Shown in pieces: positions 59,663-64,000 of a stretch of 64,000 nucleotides of DNA. Origin of the DNA: Candidatus Peregrinibacteria bacterium (GTDB taxonomy: Bacteria > Patescibacteriota > Gracilibacteria > UBA1369); the NCBI GenBank assembly GCA_003153355.1, contig PLYH01000006.1, positions 20,210-84,209 of the forward strand, in the 5' to 3' direction. The first letter of the stretch is position 1. Every line of letters begins with the position of its first letter. The notes under the pieces were generated by a model. It worked only from the letters and a program-made list of their open reading frames with translations. It searched no databases and was not told the DNA's origin. A program made the translations under genes and the position numbers.

Positions 59663-60307
59663 ATGTCCGGCGGACCTTCTGAAGAAGTAAAAAGTCGTGT
59701 AACCCTCATTGACGCCGATCGTACGTCTGAAGATGGAGTTCCTGCTATTACTGAGGTTGATCATGTCGTTGCACTTCCGCGTATTTCCAGTATCCCTCCG
59801 GCTCCTTCGGATGCTGTTGTCCCGCCTGATGAAGCGGAAGGCAGCAGAGAGTTTTATCGTATGGCTGAACGAAGATCAATTCGTGAAAGCCGTGAACCTT
59901 TGCAGAAATCCTTTGTAAGTGCAGCTCAAGAACGTTTTGGAGAAGCCGTTCAGGAAGTTGATGATAAAAGTATATTTTTGATTTTCAGCGGATACCCTAT
60001 TTATGTTTTGCATAATGGCATTGAGGTATGTTCACATAGCAATCTCGGTAATTCAAAATCTCCCGATGTTTTAGAACAACCTGAACCGGAAGAAATTATT
60101 GAAGATCTTTTTCTCACCATCAATTTGAGGGCAGCTTTGATGCCTTTGGGATATGAAGTCATCGAAAAAGGTTTGAGTCCTGACGGTTATTACGACTATG
60201 TTATGAGAAAGGACGTTCCTTTTGATTCAAAAGACCAGGTCGTTTCAGAACTCGATCAATTAAAAGAAATTTTAAAGCGGGTTGAAGCTGAAAACTCAGA
60301 TGAGTGA
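59663..60307 (+). CDS. hypothetical protein, 214 aa
   Basis: I do not recognise this protein. The first 60 residues are disordered and Pro/Ser/Val-rich. The rest is alpha/beta-like: KSIFLIFSGYPIYVLHNGIEV, then EEIIEDLFLTINLRAALMPLGYEVIEKG and DYVMRKDVPF, with a charged helical end. No signal peptide or membrane helix. TTTGCA and TATATC 17 bases apart lie upstream near 59605-59635. Its end overlaps pdxT by 12 bases on the opposite strand. Confidence 0.65.
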   Translation: MSGGPSEEVKSRVTLIDADRTSEDGVPAITEVDHVVALPRISSIPPAPSDAVVPPDEAEGSREFYRMAERRSIRESREPLQKSFVSAAQERFGEAVQEVDDKSIFLIFSGYPIYVLHNGIEVCSHSNLGNSKSPDVLEQPEPEEIIEDLFLTINLRAALMPLGYEVIEKGLSPDGYYDYVMRKDVPFDSKDQVVSELDQLKEILKRVEAENSDE

Positions 60308-60877
60308 GATGAAATATTCGTGCAGCCGTGGGTCTGCGCGAAGTTCGGCGTGGAAGGTTGCAGCCAGAATTTTTCCTTGCTGGACCAGGACGATTTCTTT
60401 GCCGTGCCGTGCGAGGATTTTCACTTCGGTTCCGGTTTTTTCAATGATTGGAGCCCGAATGAATGCAGCATGGAGGTTGTTAATTTTGAGTGATGGAATC
60501 TGCAGGTCGGCGTAAAAACTGTCAATCTGCTGCCCGTAAGCATTGCGTCTGATGGTGATATCCAAAAGACCCAGGTGCGGCGGGATAATGTTTGAATTGA
60601 TATTTTTGGCCAGAACGATGGCTCCTGCGCAGGTTCCAATGATGGGCGTTCCGGCAGCCGCGCGTTTGATGAGTTCTTTGCCGATGCCGGTCTGTTCAAT
60701 AAAAAAACCGATGGTGGTACTTTCACCGCCCGGAATAATGAATGCCTCGCATGATGAAAGATCTTTCGGTTCGCGTACTTCAATAACCCGGTGACCAAGC
60801 TCTTGAACGATTTTTTTGTGTTCAATGACTCCGCCCTGGAAAGCTACAATGCCGATAGTTTTAGAGGTTTTTGCCAC
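60296..60877 (-). CDS. pdxT: pyridoxal 5'-phosphate synthase glutaminase subunit
   Basis: A 193-residue class I glutaminase that feeds ammonia to PdxS. Motifs are [29 protein letters not shown], the nucleophile loop [10 protein letters not shown], and [17 protein letters not shown] carrying the His-Glu pair. Length is normal. It overlaps pdxS by 17 bases, so the two subunits are coupled. De novo vitamin B6 synthesis is unusual in CPR organisms. Confidence 0.95.
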   Translation of the reverse strand: MAKTSKTIGIVAFQGGVIEHKKIVQELGHRVIEVREPKDLSSCEAFIIPGGESTTIGFFIEQTGIGKELIKRAAAGTPIIGTCAGAIVLAKNINSNIIPPHLGLLDITIRRNAYGQQIDSFYADLQIPSLKINNLHAAFIRAPIIEKTGTEVKILARHGKEIVLVQQGKILAATFHAELRADPRLHEYFISLI

Positions 60878-61751
60878 GTTCTTGGAGACGAGTTTCTACC
60901 TGGTGTGCCTGAATGCCGAACATCGGTTCTTCCAAATCTTCCGAAACCTCAGCGAGTTTGGCAGGATCGTTGTAGTACATGGTTGCGAGTACGATGGCGC
61001 GTGCGCGTTTTGCAGGATTTTTTGATTTGAAAATTCCCGATCCTACAAAGACTCCTTCGGCGCCGATTTGCATAAGGAATGCTGCATCAGCCGGAGTCGC
61101 CAGGCCGCCTGCGGCAAAGTTTACTACCGGTAACTTACCTGCTGTCCGGACTTTTTTTAATAACTCAAGATCCAGCCGTTCTTGAACTGCATATTTTTTT
61201 AACTGAACTTCGGACATTTTTTTCAATGATGCTATTTCTCCGAGAATTTTGCGCATATGGCGCACGGCTTCGATCACGTCTCCTGTTCCGGCTTCACCTT
61301 TGGTTCGAATCATGGCGGCGCCTTCCTGAATTCTTCGTAATGCTTCCCCCAGGTTTGTGGCGCCACATACAAAGGGAACAGTGAATCCGCTTTTGTTGAT
61401 GTGTCTGGTGTCGGCTGGCGTCAAAACTTCGCTTTCATCAATAAAATCCACTTTCAACGCCTCCAAGATCTGAGCTTCAACAATATGGCCGATCCTCACT
61501 TTTGCCATTACTGGAATTGAAACCGCTGCCTGAATCTCCTTGATCAGCTTGGGATCGCTCATGCGGGCGACGCCACCCTGCGCGCGGATGTCCGCTGGTA
61601 CACGCTCCAGTGCCATTACCGCCACTGCTCCGGCTTTTTCCGCAATCCTGGCCTGGTCAGCGTTGGTCACGTCCATAATGACCCCTCCCTTAAGCATTTG
61701 CGCGAGGTTGGATTTGATTTCCAAGGTGCCTTTTGTAGGTTTTTTTGGCAT
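60861..61751 (-). CDS. pdxS: pyridoxal 5'-phosphate synthase subunit PdxS
   Basis: A 296-residue TIM-barrel enzyme building PLP from ribose 5-phosphate, glyceraldehyde 3-phosphate and ammonia. The start at 61751 ([19 protein letters not shown]) is preferred because the promoter at 61774-61802 lies just before it. Motifs are [54 protein letters not shown] with a catalytic Lys, [11 protein letters not shown], and [31 protein letters not shown]. Partner of the overlapping pdxT. Confidence 0.96.
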   Translation of the reverse strand: MPKKPTKGTLEIKSNLAQMLKGGVIMDVTNADQARIAEKAGAVAVMALERVPADIRAQGGVARMSDPKLIKEIQAAVSIPVMAKVRIGHIVEAQILEALKVDFIDESEVLTPADTRHINKSGFTVPFVCGATNLGEALRRIQEGAAMIRTKGEAGTGDVIEAVRHMRKILGEIASLKKMSEVQLKKYAVQERLDLELLKKVRTAGKLPVVNFAAGGLATPADAAFLMQIGAEGVFVGSGIFKSKNPAKRARAIVLATMYYNDPAKLAEVSEDLEEPMFGIQAHQVETRLQERGKNL

Positions 61752-61773
61752 AGTTTCAAAGTAAAGCGTGTGC

Positions 61774-61802
61774 ACATTAACAAATCCAGGCTTGATTTTC
61801 AA
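61774..61802 (-). promoter_or_regulatory. promoter of pdxST
   Basis: On the minus strand TTGAAA (61802-61797) and TAATGT (61779-61774) are 17 bases apart, 23 bases before the pdxS ATG. It lies back-to-back with the start of the RluD-family gene. Confidence 0.5.
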
Positions 61803-61843
61803 TGGCTGCTATGCCATATTCCTGTTTACGTTAGTTTCCATTT

Positions 61844-62779
61844 ATGATCGTTGATGAACAATACGCGGGTTTGCGTCTGGATAAGGTTCTGACTCAGCTT
61901 TTTCCTGACCATACCCGGAACTATTTTCAGAATCTTCTGGAGAAAGGTTTCGTGAAACTGAACGGAAAAACAGTCAAATCGAGTCAAAAAGTTCAGGCGG
62001 GAGACAAATTGGATGTCCGGTTCCCGGCTTTGCAGGAACTCACCCTTGAAGCCAAAGATATTCCTCTGAATATTGTTTATGAAGACAAGAATATTCTTGT
62101 TATCGATAAACCGGCCGGGCTGGTCGTCCATCCTGGTACGCACGGTTCGCACAGCGATGACAGCCTTGTGAATGCGATTCTTCATCACAGTAAGGATTCT
62201 CTGGGTGGGATTGGAGGAACTTTGCGCCCCGGCATTGTTCACCGTTTGGATAAAGACACTTCCGGACTTCTGGTTGTTGCCAAAAATGATAAAGCACAGC
62301 AGATGCTCATGGATCAATTTCAGAAAAAGGAGGTCGTGAAAATTTATTACGCTCTGGTTTCCGGTAAACTTGAACCCGAAAAGGGAACGATCGAAGCTCC
62401 GATCGGCAGAAGTCTGCAGGACCGAAAAAAAATGGCCGTGATGCAAGGAAAAACTTCCAAAGAAGCCGTGACCAAATATGAGGTTGCGCGTTATCTTGAG
62501 GGCTATACTTATATAAAGATTTATTTACTGACGGGACGAACGCACCAAATCCGCGTGCATTTTGCGGCGATCGGTTTTCCGCTCGTCGGAGATGCAACGT
62601 ATGGCCGCGCCAAAGTGAACCATCTCTTTGAAAGGCAGTTCGGGCTTAAGCGTCAGTTTTTGCATGCGGCATATCTTTCCTTCACTTTGCCGGGCACTAC
62701 AAAAAAAGGAGAGTTTGAATCTTCTCTCCCTTTGGATTTACAGCGTGTGCTCGACGGCCTGGAATCGGAAAAGGCTTGA
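61844..62779 (+). CDS. rluD: RluA/RluD-family large-subunit rRNA pseudouridine synthase
   Basis: A 311-residue enzyme isomerising uridines in 23S rRNA. An N-terminal S4 domain (about 7-65; RLDKVLTQLFPDHTRNYFQNLLEKGFVKLNGK) is followed by the catalytic domain: VIDKPAGLVVHPG, RPGIVHRLDKDTSGLLVVAK with the catalytic Asp near 137, and LLTGRTHQIRVHFAAIGFPLVGD. RluD is the closest form by length and S4 domain, but the exact target sites cannot be told from sequence. It converges with rplU, one base apart. Confidence 0.88.
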   Translation: MIVDEQYAGLRLDKVLTQLFPDHTRNYFQNLLEKGFVKLNGKTVKSSQKVQAGDKLDVRFPALQELTLEAKDIPLNIVYEDKNILVIDKPAGLVVHPGTHGSHSDDSLVNAILHHSKDSLGGIGGTLRPGIVHRLDKDTSGLLVVAKNDKAQQMLMDQFQKKEVVKIYYALVSGKLEPEKGTIEAPIGRSLQDRKKMAVMQGKTSKEAVTKYEVARYLEGYTYIKIYLLTGRTHQIRVHFAAIGFPLVGDATYGRAKVNHLFERQFGLKRQFLHAAYLSFTLPGTTKKGEFESSLPLDLQRVLDGLESEKA

Positions 62780-62780
62780 A

Positions 62781-63095
62781 TTAAGCCGTGATTCCGGTGA
62801 TTTCGAGCTGGGTGTAGTTCTGGCGGTGACCCTGGGTTTTCTTGTAACGCTTTTTTGGCGTGAATTTGAAAACGCGGATTTTTTCACCTTTGAAGTGTTT
62901 AACGACCTTTGCTTCAACCGATGCTCCTTTGACGTAAGGCATACCGATATTGGCGTCTTTGTCGTTATCCGAAACGAGCAGAACTTTATCGAACGTCATG
63001 GTTTTTCCTTCTTCAGTCTCCAAGAGTTCAACGTCGATTTTATCGTTTTGAGTGACCTTGTATTGGCGGCCACCGATTTCTACAACTGCGAACAT
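62781..63095 (-). CDS. rplU: 50S ribosomal protein L21
   Basis: A 104-residue L21 protein with the canonical FAVVEIGGRQYKVTQNDKI start and the C-terminal FKFTPKKRYKKTQGHRQNYTQLEI, which contains the conserved KRRxxYRKxxGHRQxxTxxxI pattern in variant form. rpmA (L27), its usual partner, is not next to it here; the downstream side is taken by the convergent pseudouridine synthase. Confidence 0.95.
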   Translation of the reverse strand: MFAVVEIGGRQYKVTQNDKIDVELLETEEGKTMTFDKVLLVSDNDKDANIGMPYVKGASVEAKVVKHFKGEKIRVFKFTPKKRYKKTQGHRQNYTQLEITGITA

Positions 63096-63152
63096 AGAGT
63101 TTTTATAAAAATTTGCTCTGTTAAGTTAATGAATTTTGGCTCAAAAATCAAG

Positions 63153-63638
63153 CTATTCTTTGGATTTAGGTTCACCGGCAGGTTTGGTTTCCGGAGAATG
63201 AAGGGTCGGAGGAGGAATTGTAACTGTCCCTGATGGCCCTTGTACAGCATTTTTAAGCTCCTTGATTGTTTGCCTGCGATCGGTTTGGATCTGGATTTCG
63301 GCCTTGTTGTCACATCCCGTATTTGTGTCTGCGGTTGCGCATTGTTCTTCCAATACGGCGATAATTTCCTCAGTACGTGCCGGGAGAGTTTCCGCAGCTT
63401 TTTCTGAAACTTGCTCCAGATCGGATAAATCAAGAACCAATTTTTCTTCTTCGGGGCCTTTAGGCTTAACAGAAGCTGGTTTTTCACCATCGGTCATTTC
63501 AATTACTGGCAAGCGTCTGGTTTTCTGGTCAAAAATATCTGAAGGAACTTTGGCGGTTGAGGGTTCTACATCCACGAAGCCTTCTGCAGGAAGTCCGTCA
63601 TTGTCCAGCCCCATATTGTTATTTTTTCGTTTGGACAT
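63153..63638 (-). CDS. hypothetical disordered protein, 161 aa
   Basis: I do not recognise this protein. It is acidic and hydrophilic with Lys/Pro/Glu-rich ends, and only a central part (about 65-135; LVLDLSDLEQVSEKAAETLPARTEEIIAVLEEQC) looks helical; two cysteines (CATADTNTGC) follow. No signal or membrane helix. ATG at 63638; an in-frame TTG lies two codons upstream. It is 57 bases upstream of rplU on the same strand. Confidence 0.6.
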   Translation of the reverse strand: MSKRKNNNMGLDNDGLPAEGFVDVEPSTAKVPSDIFDQKTRRLPVIEMTDGEKPASVKPKGPEEEKLVLDLSDLEQVSEKAAETLPARTEEIIAVLEEQCATADTNTGCDNKAEIQIQTDRRQTIKELKNAVQGPSGTVTIPPPTLHSPETKPAGEPKSKE

Positions 63639-63704
63639 CTTCAATTATTTATATATCGGCAGTTTATAGTAGTTGCTTCCGTTTCAGCAGTCAACAAGCA
63701 GAAA

Positions 63705-63977
63705 TCAGTTCAATCGCTCGGTTTGTTTATTCAGTTCCGCCTGGAGTACAACATTTTCAAGAAAAACTACCGGGCCGGGCACTTCGTATTCACTAGCGTT
63801 TTCATTTTTTGGTACGCATTCCGGCTCTCCAAGGCTGTGTAATTGGCGCATGGCATTCACAGCTGTCTCAATAGCCAACAGTTGATGTGCGTTCATGCCT
63901 TTAGCGCTTTCAAAGACACTTTCGGCTGGTTGTTCATCGTTTTGATCTTCAGGAGTGAGCTGTGGATTTGCAAACAT
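63705..63977 (-). CDS. hypothetical protein, 90 aa
   Basis: A small acidic protein with no recognised family. The middle (about 28-50; MNAHQLLAIETAVNAMRQLHSLGE) is predicted helical, and the C-terminal VVFLENVVLQAELNKQTERL is a second amphipathic helix. No signal peptide. Its composition (many Glu, Asn, Pro) resembles the neighbouring disordered protein, and the two are 66 bases apart on the same strand. Confidence 0.55.
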   Translation of the reverse strand: MFANPQLTPEDQNDEQPAESVFESAKGMNAHQLLAIETAVNAMRQLHSLGEPECVPKNENASEYEVPGPVVFLENVVLQAELNKQTERLN

Positions 63978-64000
63978 AGTTTCATGTTAAAAAGCAGGTC

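Noticed and set aside
1..64000. TGA recoded to glycine as in Gracilibacteria
   Set aside because: Several genes end with TGA directly before or overlapping the next gene, and well-known proteins have normal lengths without internal TGA.

Overview
The window looks like chromosomal DNA of a Candidate Phyla Radiation (Patescibacteria) bacterium, most like a Peregrinibacteria-type lineage. This is inferred from the gene set (CPR-type Cas4-like PD-(D/E)XK protein, SLH surface protein, orphan VirD4-like ATPase, DUF3179 protein, Gmad2 lipoprotein, Elp3), a GC content in the low-to-mid 40s by eye, compact gene spacing, and mostly absent Shine-Dalgarno sequences. Genes end in TAA, TAG and TGA and none has internal TGA, so the TGA-to-glycine recoding of Gracilibacteria is not used. 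Ribosomal protein L9 is present. Unusually for CPR, the window holds biosynthetic genes: purC-purE-purB and purA, pdxS-pdxT, ribE-ribH, dcd and coaE.

Layout. 1-6.2 kb: 3' end of tRNA-Val(UAC), SLH-cupredoxin surface protein, MgtA-like P-type ATPase, degenerate Cas4-like protein, Gmad2 lipoprotein, DUF3179 protein. 6.2-11.6 kb: purA, then purC-purE-purB-dcd in a tight run, and an unknown gene. 11.7-21.1 kb: ileS, YvlD-like protein, secG, family-5 substrate-binding protein, rplI, ruvX, VirD4-like ATPase. 21.1-24.2 kb: pgk with a lysine-rich tail, ribH, ribE, ssb. 24.2-32.1 kb: glycosyltransferase, solute-binding lipoprotein, O-antigen-ligase-like protein, fmt, nrnA-like gene, membrane proteins, family-4 UDG. 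32.1-33.2 kb: a high-GC foreign-looking island. 33.2-42.5 kb: lepB, bPH2-like membrane protein, coaE, gatB, and a MacA/MacB-type export operon with two permeases. 42.5-45.6 kb: WecG-type glycosyltransferase, a Trm9-like methyltransferase and divergent elp3. 45.6-52.4 kb: a 1093-residue coiled-coil protein with a pre-toxin-like segment, the umuDC operon and a divergent unknown gene. 52.4-53.5 kb: a second high-GC island. 53.5-64 kb: a possible microprotein, a tandem Ddl-Ddl fusion, recG, tyrS, pdxT-pdxS, an RluD-family synthase, rplU and small unknown genes.

Three things deserve most attention. (1) Two separate high-GC genes encode Ala/Ser- or Gly/Ser-rich exported proteins of a style common in Myxococcota. 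Each sits under a near-consensus promoter, has a Shine-Dalgarno-like sequence, and is followed by a strong hairpin. The first also has a long structured leader resembling an rRNA-operon leader, including a boxA-like element, with no rRNA behind it. (2) elp3 lies head-to-head with a methyltransferase whose motifs line up with eukaryotic Trm9, suggesting a bacterial mcm5U34 tRNA-modification module. (3) D-Ala-D-Ala ligase occurs as one 811-residue tandem fusion.

At small scale, several genes have perfect inverted repeats around the -10 element or touching the start codon (SLH gene, glycosyltransferase gene, purB, and the genes starting at 11599 and 30142). A clear palindrome between umuD and its divergent neighbour is a candidate SOS operator. 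All assignments rest on reading the sequence and recalled family motifs; no database search was run.
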